Of a stretch of 64,000 nt of DNA, positions 27,133-35,733 are shown in pieces (position 1 is the first letter of the stretch; each line of letters starts with the position of its first letter). The notes under the pieces were generated by a model that saw nothing but the letters and a program-made list of their open reading frames with translations, was not told the DNA's origin and did no database searches. This DNA is from Fischerella thermalis PCC 7521 (GTDB taxonomy: Bacteria > Cyanobacteriota > Cyanobacteriia > Cyanobacteriales > Nostocaceae): assembly GCF_000317225.1 (NCBI RefSeq), contig NZ_AJLL01000089.1:119138-183137 (forward strand), given 5' to 3'. The position numbers and the translations under genes were made by a program.

Positions 27133-29331
27133 TCAACTATTAGAGGTTTTGGTGACGACAACAACTGCTGGTTTGGGAGGTGCATCAGCGCTTTTTGTGG
27201 GCCAATTGGAGCCAATAGGGACTTGACGAGTTTGCAAAAATTCTTCACCTGTTGTGGTCATTAATAGGAATTCTCTGCTTTCTTGGACTTGGTTCTTACG
27301 AATACCATTTGCTTCTCCAGGATGCTGTATAGAAATAAACATTGATTTTTCGTCAACAGTAAAACAAGGTCCTGTGATTTCACACTCTACAGGGCCAGTA
27401 GCAAATAAAAAAGCCTTGCCTGCATCATCTCCCTGAGTAGGGATTAACCAGATGGCATTATTACCAAACAAACCAGAAATAGCCGTAGCTTTACCATTAC
27501 TGTCAGTACGATTTTTAACAGACTGATTCATTTTCCCTGTGGACATGTCTGTCACCATCCAGATATTGCCATTTTTATCCAGTAACAAATTATCAGGATT
27601 GGCAAAACCCATAGCACCAGCAGCTGGTTCTCCACCAGTGGCTAACATCTGCCATCGAAAGGTAACTGCTGCGGGATCATTGCTATCTTCTGTAAGACGC
27701 ATCACCCAGCCATACTCATAGGGAGTTTCACCTTTGGGACCCTTGAAAACTCTGACATCTGGACCACCCTCTTGATCAGGAGAACCAGAGGTAAAGCTAA
27801 TATACAAATCTCCATTTGCTGCAACCTCTGTATCCTCTGGACGAGCAGTACAAGTTGCACCGACAGCATTGGCTGCGTAGTGAGCATCAATTAAGATAGC
27901 GCCTTGTTTTTCTTCTGTGTTACCACTGTAGAGATCACCTAAATTCTGAAACTTTTGTTTATATTTAGCGATTTCTTGATCTTTGGCGATCGCTAAGTAA
28001 TCACCTTCTGCTTTCTCAGCAGTTTTTGCTTGGGGGCTTTTTGGTAATAAAATTAGGTTGCCTGCGATGTTGCTAGGAAGGTCTGGATCTATTGGTGTAT
28101 CTGCTGTTAACGGTATCCAACGACCAGTACCATCGGAGTTAAACTTGGCAGCATAGAGTATGCCTTGAGTCAATAGCTGAGAATTAGCTTTATTTTTGGG
28201 GTCTTGAACCTTGTCGCGGCTGACAAATTTGTAAATGTGTCCTCCTCTGCGATCGCATCCTGAATAGAATGCCAATGGTTTACCTGCTTCGACGCGCACA
28301 CCTACAGCTTCATGACGATAGCGTCCCAACCACGTATGTTTTGTGCCATAGTCATTAGGATTGGCGGGATCTATTTCTACAATCCAACCGTATTTATTCC
28401 CAGCTAACCCAAAAACATTACCCTGTCCGTACAGTTCCTCATCACCTAAAGCAAAAGGACGTTTGCTGGGATCTAAAGAAGTACCATCAGAGTATACAGC
28501 TTCCGGGACTTGGGTTTGAAAATTTTCTTCTGCACTGAGGACTGTACCCCAAGGAGTTGTTCCACCAGCACAGTTGCCAAAAGTACCAATAATGCGATCG
28601 CCTAACTGATCAATATATCCCTGTCCCTGTTGCTTGCGAAATACAGCTACCGCAGGACCAGTTGCTTTTAAGTATTTGCCATCATTTAAACCGGAGATAC
28701 CAGAAATTCTTCTATCTGCTGGAGAATTAGTACGTTCCCATTTACCATCCGTTGTTTTCCGTACAGAAATCACACCAAGTCCTTGATCTAGAAGTGCTTC
28801 CTGACAAATCTCCGTAATTTGAGCTTTGATTGGGTCATTATCCGCTAAAGCAAAAGCATTGATTTCATTCTTCCCGGATGAGTTATTTTGTAGTGCTGCT
28901 TTCACTTGTGCAAACGGTAACGGTTTTCCGATGACTTGTTCGTAAGTTTGCATCCAAGGGATGGCACTAATATATTCAAAGTTAACCGACAGAAGTCCTT
29001 CGTTTTCGCCTATAGAGATAAAAGAAAGATAGTCGTTATTGTAACCAAAGCGAGAATCACCAACTTTATCACCCCAAGCAGCAATAATCTGGTACTGATA
29101 GCCTTCTGGCAGGACTAAATCATCTACTACTTCGTAGGTGCTGTATTGTTCTTTTTGTTGTTCTGGTTTGAAGCCATCGGTCAGTAAGGGTATCGGCCCT
29201 TTGATGGGTTGAAATGTAAATTCAGGCTTTTGTGATGGTAACTTTACATTACATCCCCCCAACGAATTTAGTGCTACTGCACCTGCACTACCTCCCATTA
29301 ACAGCAAAAAATGTCTACGCGTGATACTCAT
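27133..29331 (-). CDS. phoX: PhoX-family phosphatase (DUF839), Tat-exported
   Basis: 732 residues. The N-terminus has a twin-arginine signal (SITRRHFLLLMGG) ending in a lipobox-like SLGGC, so the enzyme is probably exported folded and may be lipid anchored. Body motifs match the PhoX family: FGYNNDYLSFI, GTFGNCAGGTTPWGTVLSAE, YRHEAVGVRVEAGKPLAFYS and RPEDTEVAANGDLYISFTSG. PhoX enzymes are Ca/Fe-dependent alkaline phosphatases that release phosphate from organic esters in the periplasm. The gene follows phoU, sphS and sphR on the same strand, and a PHO-box-like series lies upstream, so phosphate-starvation control is expected. Confidence 0.9.
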   Translation of the reverse strand: MSITRRHFLLLMGGSAGAVALNSLGGCNVKLPSQKPEFTFQPIKGPIPLLTDGFKPEQQKEQYSTYEVVDDLVLPEGYQYQIIAAWGDKVGDSRFGYNNDYLSFISIGENEGLLSVNFEYISAIPWMQTYEQVIGKPLPFAQVKAALQNNSSGKNEINAFALADNDPIKAQITEICQEALLDQGLGVISVRKTTDGKWERTNSPADRRISGISGLNDGKYLKATGPAVAVFRKQQGQGYIDQLGDRIIGTFGNCAGGTTPWGTVLSAEENFQTQVPEAVYSDGTSLDPSKRPFALGDEELYGQGNVFGLAGNKYGWIVEIDPANPNDYGTKHTWLGRYRHEAVGVRVEAGKPLAFYSGCDRRGGHIYKFVSRDKVQDPKNKANSQLLTQGILYAAKFNSDGTGRWIPLTADTPIDPDLPSNIAGNLILLPKSPQAKTAEKAEGDYLAIAKDQEIAKYKQKFQNLGDLYSGNTEEKQGAILIDAHYAANAVGATCTARPEDTEVAANGDLYISFTSGSPDQEGGPDVRVFKGPKGETPYEYGWVMRLTEDSNDPAAVTFRWQMLATGGEPAAGAMGFANPDNLLLDKNGNIWMVTDMSTGKMNQSVKNRTDSNGKATAISGLFGNNAIWLIPTQGDDAGKAFLFATGPVECEITGPCFTVDEKSMFISIQHPGEANGIRKNQVQESREFLLMTTTGEEFLQTRQVPIGSNWPTKSADAPPKPAVVVVTKTSNS

Positions 29332-29388
29332 CAGTTTGGTTAATTACACATAAGCCACTGTTTAGATGGCAAACATTTTAAGTGGTCA

Positions 29389-29425
29389 TTGTTAATTTAG
29401 TAGTCAAAGTTTAAGAATAGGTAAG
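29389..29425 (-). promoter_or_regulatory. Candidate PHO box upstream of phoX
   Basis: Read on the minus strand, four seven-base units are spaced exactly ten bases apart: CTTACCT (29425-29419), CTTAAAC (29415-29409), GACTACT (29405-29399) and TTAACAA (29395-29389). The cyanobacterial SphR box is a series of CTTAACCT-like units with three-base spacers. Two units match well and two poorly. The block ends 58 bp before the phoX ATG. Confidence 0.45.
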
Positions 29426-29803
29426 CTTTTTGTGAAATGTTAGTTAGATTACAATTGATTTCGGTTACTGTTCTGGTAAAGAAGGCAGGAGGCAGAAGGC
29501 GGATGAACGCAGATAGACTATTCATGGGCAGTTTGAGAAAAACTCTGCGTCCCTTTGCGTTTAAAAACTCTACAGGCTTGTCACTAACTACCATTGAAAG
29601 TCAGTTGATATATAAATTTTGGTTAATTTTTATTAAGAAATTAGTTAAATATAATAATTTCTTATCTCGACAATTGACTTTTGCTTACTAACTGATGGTA
29701 AATTATTAATTGTCTATGTTAAAAATCTTAGCTATTAAGCGAGATATGAATAAACAAGCAACAGAGGCAAAGCCTCTTGCCTGTTTTCTACTTTTTGCAT
29801 TTC
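29426..29803. other. Intergenic region between phoU and phoX
   Basis: A/T-rich. Contains a GGCGGATGAACGCAGATAGA repeat-like stretch (29499-29518) related to the GAACACAGATG family and, near phoU, the hairpin listed separately. No gene is supported. Confidence 0.4.
29763..29777 (-). terminator. Candidate terminator after phoU
   Basis: AGAGGC-AAA-GCCTCT is a perfect six-base stem with a three-base loop, 27 bp past the phoU stop. On the minus strand it is followed by GTTGCTTGTTT, a weak T-rich tail. It could equally be a dispersed hairpin repeat. Confidence 0.4.
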
Positions 29804-30490
29804 CTAGTGACGCTGACCTGTGACAATATATGCCACTCGTTGACCAATATTAGTAGCATGGTCTGCCATGCGTTCTAGATGGCGTATTACTAGTACCAGC
29901 AACAAAATAGGTTCAATTACGCCAGGCACATCTCTTTGATAAGCTAAAGTTTGATAAAGATGTTCGTAAGCACTATCTACAGCATCATCTAACTGTTTGA
30001 TACTGCGTCCACCGGCTGCATCTAAATCTGCTAAAGCTACCAAACTAGTTGCTAGCATTGCCTGAGCGTGATGCGACATCATGGCAATTTCTGGTAAAGA
30101 AGGGTGGGGCGGATAAGGAAAAATTTTAACTGCAATTTCAGCTAAATCCTTAGCGTAGTCCCCTATTCGCTCTAGGTCACGCACCAATTGCATAAAAGCA
30201 CTCAAACAGCGCAAATCTTGAGCGACAGGGGCTTGCATTGTCATAATCGACGCACAATCTGACTCTATTTGCTTGTAGAAGTGATCTATTTGTTTATCTA
30301 TATGGGGAAGTTCCTCGGCTGCTTTTAAATCACGGGCAAATAGCGCCTGGTGGCTGAGGCGAAAGGATTGTTCTACCAAAGCTCCCATGCGCAAGATATC
30401 TCGCTCTATGCGCCTGATTTCGCGTGTTAACTGGGTTGTTCCAGAGTTAGGATCATATATAATGGCTTTCACGCTTGTATTCTCAAACAT
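29804..30490 (-). CDS. phoU: Phosphate signalling protein PhoU
   Basis: 228 residues from ATG 30490 (MFENTSVKAIIYDPN); a longer reading from 30568 would overlap sphS and is less likely. Two PhoU three-helix repeats: TREIRRIERDILRMGALVEQ with DLKAAEELPHIDKQIDHFYK in the first half and a matching set ending HLERMADHATNIGQRVAYIV. Conserved E/D-x-x-D/N metal positions are present. PhoU links the phosphate transporter to the sensor kinase and keeps the Pho response off when phosphate is plentiful. It is 28 bp from the sphS stop and surely in the same operon. Confidence 0.93.
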   Translation of the reverse strand: MFENTSVKAIIYDPNSGTTQLTREIRRIERDILRMGALVEQSFRLSHQALFARDLKAAEELPHIDKQIDHFYKQIESDCASIMTMQAPVAQDLRCLSAFMQLVRDLERIGDYAKDLAEIAVKIFPYPPHPSLPEIAMMSHHAQAMLATSLVALADLDAAGGRSIKQLDDAVDSAYEHLYQTLAYQRDVPGVIEPILLLVLVIRHLERMADHATNIGQRVAYIVTGQRH

Positions 30491-30518
30491 GAAGATATTT
30501 TTAAATATAGTCTTGGCT

Positions 30519-31838
30519 TTAAGAATTTGCCATGACCTCGGGTAATACAAATTGTATCCATGCTCCACCTGTGACGGGGTGATTCATGGCTTTGATGGAA
30601 CCGTTATGAGCCAGAATTATTTGACGGACGATCGCCAAACCTAAACCACTACCCACTAATGTTGTTGTAGAACAGGTTTCTACTGTTTTGTCGCGAGCGC
30701 GTGCTTGATCTCCCCGATAAAATCGTTCAAAAACATGGGGTAAATCTGCCTCGGTAAAACCCACTCCAGAGTCAACAATATTCACTTCAAGATTGGCTGA
30801 TGTAGTTGGTTTAGCACTACTATTATTTTCTACATTTAAGATTTTTGTTTCAACAGTAATAGTACCGCCAAAAGGGCTGTACTTGATACTATTGTCCAAC
30901 AAATTCAGGAAAACTTGGTAAAGACGCGAAGCATCTGCATTAATCAAGATATTTTCCGGTCCTTTATAGATCAGCTGGACTTGATAGCGTGCTGCTAGGG
31001 GTTCAAGACTTTCCCAGACTTTGCTAATTAGCGATCGCACTTCTGTAGATTGGCGGTTGAGTTTGAGGGTGGGATCGGTTTCTAGTTGGGTGAGTTCTAG
31101 CCAGCTTTGCACCAAAGAAATCAGTCGGTCAACTTCCTGCATGAGGCGATCAACCCAGCGATCTAAAGGTGCTTCAATGCGGTCTTGCAAAGTTTCTACT
31201 ACCAACCGAATAGAGGTTAATGGCGTTCTCAGTTCGTGTGCTAGGTCGGAGAAAGCGCGGTCACGTGCTTGGTTAATTTCTAGCAGTATTTGGCGATTTT
31301 CCAAGAATACGCCAACTTTTCCCTGGGATAAAGGCAAGCTAGTAGCTCGCAATACCACAGGTTTCTGTTCTAACATTGCATCTGCATTTTCACAAGAGGG
31401 GTGAAATACCCATTCTTTGATTTGAGATTGCTGGCGATCGCGAGTTTGTTCAATCAACTGGTCTAGTTCATAAGAGCGCACTAATTCTAATAACAACCGT
31501 ATTTGTCCTGGTTGCCATCTTTGCACATACAACATCTCTCGCGCCTGCTGATTACACCACAGCATCTGATTTTCTTCATCTACCTGCAAGTATCCTACTG
31601 GCGCCGACTCTAACAGTACTTGATAATTATTAATAATTTCTTGCAAGTATAATTGTTGCTGTTTCAACTCAGAAATTTCGTGCCGCAAGCGTGGAATCAG
31701 CGGTAGTGCAATATCACTAGGTTGTGATTTTAATGAGGGCGGTATTTTTCCGATAAGGCGGCGCAGTTGCACCATTTGGCAAATCCAAACCCCTAAGCCG
31801 ATTGTCAAACCAAAAAGAAAACTAAATACTAACATCAC
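30519..31838 (-). CDS. sphS: Phosphate sensor histidine kinase SphS
   Basis: 439 residues. One N-terminal membrane helix (residues 2-22), a PAS-like domain (about 65-180), HisKA with the phospho-accepting His in FSDLAHELRTPLTSIRLVVE (about residue 200), and an HATPase domain with N box NLLDNSIKYS, G1 DSGVGF, F box FERFYRG and G2 GSGLGLAIV. This single-helix PAS kinase layout is that of SphS/PhoR. It phosphorylates SphR under phosphate limitation. The gene follows sphR by 38 bp and precedes phoU by 28 bp. Confidence 0.92.
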   Translation of the reverse strand: MMLVFSFLFGLTIGLGVWICQMVQLRRLIGKIPPSLKSQPSDIALPLIPRLRHEISELKQQQLYLQEIINNYQVLLESAPVGYLQVDEENQMLWCNQQAREMLYVQRWQPGQIRLLLELVRSYELDQLIEQTRDRQQSQIKEWVFHPSCENADAMLEQKPVVLRATSLPLSQGKVGVFLENRQILLEINQARDRAFSDLAHELRTPLTSIRLVVETLQDRIEAPLDRWVDRLMQEVDRLISLVQSWLELTQLETDPTLKLNRQSTEVRSLISKVWESLEPLAARYQVQLIYKGPENILINADASRLYQVFLNLLDNSIKYSPFGGTITVETKILNVENNSSAKPTTSANLEVNIVDSGVGFTEADLPHVFERFYRGDQARARDKTVETCSTTTLVGSGLGLAIVRQIILAHNGSIKAMNHPVTGGAWIQFVLPEVMANS

Positions 31839-31876
31839 AAGTTGTTAGTTGCTTTCGCACAGATCATACTAACAAC

Positions 31877-32629
31877 TTAGCCAAATCTATAACCAAAACC
31901 GCGTACAGTCACAATATATTCAGGACGGCTAGGATCTTGCTCTAATTTTTCCCGTAACCAACGGATGTGAACATCAACTGTTTTACTGTCTCCGACAAAA
32001 TCTGGTCCCCAAACTTGATCTAGTAACTGTTCTCGTGACCATACCCTGCGGGCGTAACTCATAAACAGTTCTAACAAACGGAATTCCTTTGGTGAGAGAC
32101 TGACCTCTTGACCACGAACTAGGACGCGACACTCTTGTGGATATAAGGTGATTTCTTTATACTGTAGTGCTGGTAGTTGTGGTAAACTGCTCAAGCGCTG
32201 GCGACGCAGCAAAGCACGACACCGGGCTACTAATTCCCTCATACTAAAAGGTTTGGTTAAATAGTCATCAGCTCCCACTTCTAAACCTAAAACACGGTCA
32301 GTTTCGCTACCTTTAGCACTGAGCATGAGAATAGGTACTGGGTTACCTTGATAGCGCATTAAGCGGCAGACATCTAAACCATTAATGTGAGGTAGCATCA
32401 AATCTAGGATGACTAAATCAAAAGTAGGTTCCCCTAAGTTGGCGTCAAAACTTTTTAACTGTTCTACGGCTGAGCGTCCATCTGCCGCTGTTACCACTCC
32501 ATAACCCTGCTCCTCCAAAGCCAGAACAATCATTTCTCGGATTAGTTCTTCATCTTCGACAACTAAAATACGACTTCTTTGACCGATGTCTGTCGTTGGA
32601 GAATACTTAGTTGATTCACTAGTATGCAT
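31877..32629 (-). CDS. sphR: Phosphate response regulator SphR (PhoB type)
   Basis: 250 residues. Receiver domain at about 20-135 with acidic pocket VVEDEE, phospho-acceptor Asp 76 in DLVILDLMLP, and Lys in DDYLTKPFSMRELVAR. OmpR-type winged helix at about 150-248 (SLSPKEFRLLELFMS, TVDVHIRWLREKLEQ). When phosphorylated by SphS it binds PHO boxes and switches on phosphate-scavenging genes. First gene of the sphR-sphS-phoU operon. No convincing PHO box is visible in its own upstream region. Confidence 0.92.
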   Translation of the reverse strand: MHTSESTKYSPTTDIGQRSRILVVEDEELIREMIVLALEEQGYGVVTAADGRSAVEQLKSFDANLGEPTFDLVILDLMLPHINGLDVCRLMRYQGNPVPILMLSAKGSETDRVLGLEVGADDYLTKPFSMRELVARCRALLRRQRLSSLPQLPALQYKEITLYPQECRVLVRGQEVSLSPKEFRLLELFMSYARRVWSREQLLDQVWGPDFVGDSKTVDVHIRWLREKLEQDPSRPEYIVTVRGFGYRFG

Positions 32630-33100
32630 TGATGCTCACGCAACTCTGTAATTATGCTGTATCAATATATTTATCAGACAACCGCACTTTTACGCTTGTT
32701 TGACATAAAACTATGATTTTTGGTAATTAATATGACAATATGCCATTTATTATAAACCATCTAAGCAACAAAAATATAGGATAATTTCATAGAAGATTGC
32801 TGGTAATTAATGGTTGATAGTAATTTTCTTGTAGAAAGACCTAAACGAAATATCCCGAATAATTGCTGATTTTTGGAAATTTCGGCTTTAATTCATGGAA
32901 TTTGCCATTCCTTTTTTTTCATCTCATATCTTCAATCTCAACATTAAACACCTCCCCAACTTCAAGTTGGGGAGGAGCATCATACAGTCATCCGATTTTG
33001 GATTTTAGATTTTGGGAAAATATCAAATCAGCCATGTAAGGTAAAATTCCAAAAGCATGAAAATACCTCTTGCTTTTTCCCCGATCCCAGTTCCCTATTT
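32630..33100. other. Intergenic region upstream of sphR
   Basis: Holds the sphR promoter side (A/T-rich, no clear box). A perfect 12-base inverse with CCTCCCCAACTT and AAGTTGGGGAGG lies at 32951-32975. An A/T repeat (GATTTTGGATTTTAGATTTT) follows at about 32994-33013 and recurs at two other places in the window. Confidence 0.5.
32951..32975. repeat. Perfect hairpin CCTCCCCAACTT-C-AAGTTGGGGAGG
   Basis: A 25-bp near-perfect palindrome with one central base. There is no T run on either side, so it is not a standard terminator. Similar solo hairpins are found at the ends of IS200/IS605-type elements, so it may be a relic of one. Confidence 0.6.
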
Positions 33101-33727
33101 TTATTGAAGCAAATTATTAGGAACCTGCTCAGGAACAACCCAGAGGTAAAGAGTAGAGCCTTGTACCTGCACCGTCTTCTGTGGTTTCCACTCACCCATA
33201 TCAAAGGCATGGGAAACAATACGAGTGCCTGGTTTGAGCTCTTGTAAAAGTTTGGGTCGGAGTCTCAAATTGACATCAGGCAGCAAGTATAGTGTTACTA
33301 CCGTTGCATCATCAAACTGGGTTTGAAATAAATCTTGTTGTCGGAATGTAACGCGATCGCTTACTCCTGCTTTTTGAGCATTAGCTTTGCTTTCCTGTAC
33401 AAGTTCGGGATTGATTTCTACACCTACGGCACGACGAACACCATATTTTTGGGCTGCGGTGATGGGAATACGTCCGTCACCACTGCCAAGGTCGTAAACC
33501 ACATCATTTTTACTGACTTGTGCCAGTTGCAACATGGCATTTACAACTTCTTGTGAAGTCGGTACATAAGGCACATCAGCTTTTGGAGTTTCTTGGAACT
33601 GAGTTGTTGTAGCTGGTGTTTGTGCATCTGCTTGCACATTACCCTGGTGATTCGTACATCCAACCACACTCAAACTCGCAGCACTAATTCCAGCCACAAG
33701 TAAAATTAGCATTCGTCGTAACTGCAT
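33101..33727 (-). CDS. Class I SAM-dependent methyltransferase-fold protein with a lipoprotein signal
   Basis: 208 residues. The N-terminus is a typical lipoprotein signal with lipobox LSVVGC (Cys 24) and a Thr/Gln-rich linker. Residues about 55-205 form a methyltransferase-like Rossmann domain: VPTSQEVVNAMLQLA, motif I VVYDLGSGDGRIPITAA, motif II AVGVEINPELV, and TVVTLYLLPDVNLRLRPKLL. SAM is normally cytosolic, so an exported, membrane-anchored methyltransferase is odd; the domain may bind another ligand, or the lipidated form may face the thylakoid lumen or periplasm. It is 148 bp from the permease stop on the same strand. Confidence 0.8.
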   Translation of the reverse strand: MQLRRMLILLVAGISAASLSVVGCTNHQGNVQADAQTPATTTQFQETPKADVPYVPTSQEVVNAMLQLAQVSKNDVVYDLGSGDGRIPITAAQKYGVRRAVGVEINPELVQESKANAQKAGVSDRVTFRQQDLFQTQFDDATVVTLYLLPDVNLRLRPKLLQELKPGTRIVSHAFDMGEWKPQKTVQVQGSTLYLWVVPEQVPNNLLQ

Positions 33728-33874
33728 GATTTTTCTCCTTTGACTGATAGAGTTGGTTGTTGGTTGTTAGTGGTTTGTGGTTAGGAATCAGTGAACAGTT
33801 AACAGTACTAAGCGGAGTGAGTAGTAGAATTTGATAACTGATAACTGACAACTGAACTACACTCCCTACCTCTT

Positions 33875-35239
33875 TCACTTATTCCTCAACAGGTACCGAT
33901 CCCAGTACAGCAACGGGATTGCACAAATAACGGCTACCACACCAACTATTGCCCCCACTCCCGTATAAGCCAAACTGGAGTAGAGTAAATAGCCACAGAC
34001 AAGACAAAATAGCAAAGGCAACCAAGGATAAAGTGGCACTTGAAACGGGCGACTAATATGGGGTTCCTGCATTCGCAATATAAACAGCGATATGCCAGAA
34101 AGTAGGAAGAAAAACCAAAATACAGGGGCTGTGTAGTCTACCATTGTTTCAAAACCGTTGCGGGTGATACTGCCTAACCCCACCAAAGCTAGGGAAATCG
34201 CTCCCTGCAACAGAAAAGCCATACCGGGAGTACTTTTTTGATACTGCCAATTTCCCATAAATTGAAACAGTGAAAAGTCCTGTGCTAAGGCGTAGTTGGT
34301 ACGTGCCCCTGTTAAAATAGTGGCGTTGATTGCCCCTAAAGCAGAAACTGCAACCAGCAGACTGATAAAGAATGCTCCCACTTCACCTAAAGCCTGACGC
34401 ATCAAAGCAGCTGCGACTGCTTGCGACTGGGCCATTTCCACCAATCCCAATCCCCGCAAATAAGCTAGATTGATCAACAGGTAAATGCTGGTGATAATGC
34501 TAATACTCCAAAGTAAAGAACGGGCTATATTTCGCTGTCTATTTTTGATTTCTGCTGAGATATAGGCTGCCTCGTTCCATCCACCATAGGATAGTAAGAC
34601 AAACACCATTGCTAATCCCCAGGTGCCTTCAGAAGTAGGGGTAGTAGGAGGAGTAGAGGGGTTAGAGGGAGTTGCAAAGGAAAGTCCAATAATTACCACT
34701 AGTAGCAAGCCAAGGACTTTTGCTATCGTCAGTAAATTCTGTGTCCATTTACCCTGCTGCAAACCGAAAATGTTTAATGCTGTTAATACAGCGATCGCTA
34801 TTGCTGCATAAAGGGCAGAGGAAAAGGCTCCAAGTGGCAAAATTTGGGAGATATAATCACCGAAAACAAATGCCAACAAAGCAATTGAACCTGTCTGAAT
34901 GACTATCATCCGCGCCCAGGCAAATAAAAAGGCGACTTTCTGCCCAAAGGCGCGCTTGAGATAGTGGTAATTACCCCCCACATGGGGATAAGTTGTTGCT
35001 AACTCGGCGTAACATAAAGCCCCAATGAAAGATACCGCACCTCCTGTTAACCACAACAGCAGTACAGCAACATTACTACCTGCATTAGCTGCAACCAAAG
35101 CGGGGCTTTCAAAAATGCCCGCTCCGATTACAATACCAACTATTAAGGCTACAGCATCGCCAAATGCCAATGAGGGCTTCGGTGCTGCGACTTCATTTGT
35201 TCCTGTCTGCTTTGATAAGGCATAATTTTCACGTTTCAT
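33875..35239 (-). CDS. APC-family amino acid permease
   Basis: 454 residues with about twelve membrane helices. The first helix has the APC signature GIVIGAGIFESPALVAANAG (about residues 34-53), helix 3 region YAELATTYPHVGGNYHYLKR, and helix 6 FVLLSYGGWNEAAYISAEIK. This is the amino acid-polyamine-organocation superfamily, LAT-like branch. It moves amino acids across the plasma membrane by exchange or symport; the substrate is not inferable. It is monocistronic or a leader for the lipoprotein methyltransferase gene downstream. Confidence 0.88.
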   Translation of the reverse strand: MKRENYALSKQTGTNEVAAPKPSLAFGDAVALIVGIVIGAGIFESPALVAANAGSNVAVLLLWLTGGAVSFIGALCYAELATTYPHVGGNYHYLKRAFGQKVAFLFAWARMIVIQTGSIALLAFVFGDYISQILPLGAFSSALYAAIAIAVLTALNIFGLQQGKWTQNLLTIAKVLGLLLVVIIGLSFATPSNPSTPPTTPTSEGTWGLAMVFVLLSYGGWNEAAYISAEIKNRQRNIARSLLWSISIITSIYLLINLAYLRGLGLVEMAQSQAVAAALMRQALGEVGAFFISLLVAVSALGAINATILTGARTNYALAQDFSLFQFMGNWQYQKSTPGMAFLLQGAISLALVGLGSITRNGFETMVDYTAPVFWFFFLLSGISLFILRMQEPHISRPFQVPLYPWLPLLFCLVCGYLLYSSLAYTGVGAIVGVVAVICAIPLLYWDRYLLRNK

Positions 35240-35733
35240 ATTTTGCTAGAGAAAGGGAAAAGGTAAAAGGGTGAGCATCAGAACTTTTTCTGCTTACCCT
35301 CTAACCTCACCCCAGTTTGTGATAGTTAATGTGGTGAACCTTATGGTAAGAGGGAGTAGTGACTAAATTTCCCTATCTCTAGGGTTAAAAATAAATGTGA
35401 CTTAAAAATGACAGCGGCAAATTAATAAGTCGGTGCATACGTATAAATTAATGCAGTAGTGGCGATCGCTTCTCCCTTGACAACAACAGATGAGCTTGAA
35501 TATACTTAGTACATAAGTACTAAAGCAAAATCCAACCTGCGTTCCTTAACTTCAGTCTTTGACTAGAAGTCAGTCAACATTAGGAATAGCAACCTCAACA
35601 ACAAAGTCATTTTCATTTCAGTATTTCCACAGCTCTGAAAATACTGTTTTCAAGGCTACCCTCAACACAGTACAGGGTTAGCCGCAGTCTTGCTTGCTAC
35701 CAAAAAATAATGCACATTAACTGGAGTTTAAGT
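35240..35733. other. Intergenic region upstream of the coiled-coil gene pair
   Basis: Divergent promoter region between the permease and the first coiled-coil gene. Contains a LexA-type palindrome at 35508-35521 (listed separately). No gene is visible. Confidence 0.5.
35508..35521. promoter_or_regulatory. Candidate LexA box
   Basis: AGTACATAAGTACT fits the cyanobacterial LexA motif RGTACNNNDGTWCB in every position, and the inverse extends one more base on each side (TTAGTAC-ATAA-GTACTAA, 35506-35523). It lies 213 bp before the first coiled-coil gene and 269 bp before the permease start, in the divergent region. Which gene it would control, if any, is not clear from distance. Confidence 0.45.

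Noticed and set aside
29350..29366. AAGCCACTG-like string near phoX, which resembles part of the cobalamin riboswitch core.
   Set aside because: No supporting stems or B12 box were found, and the neighbouring gene is not a cobalamin gene.
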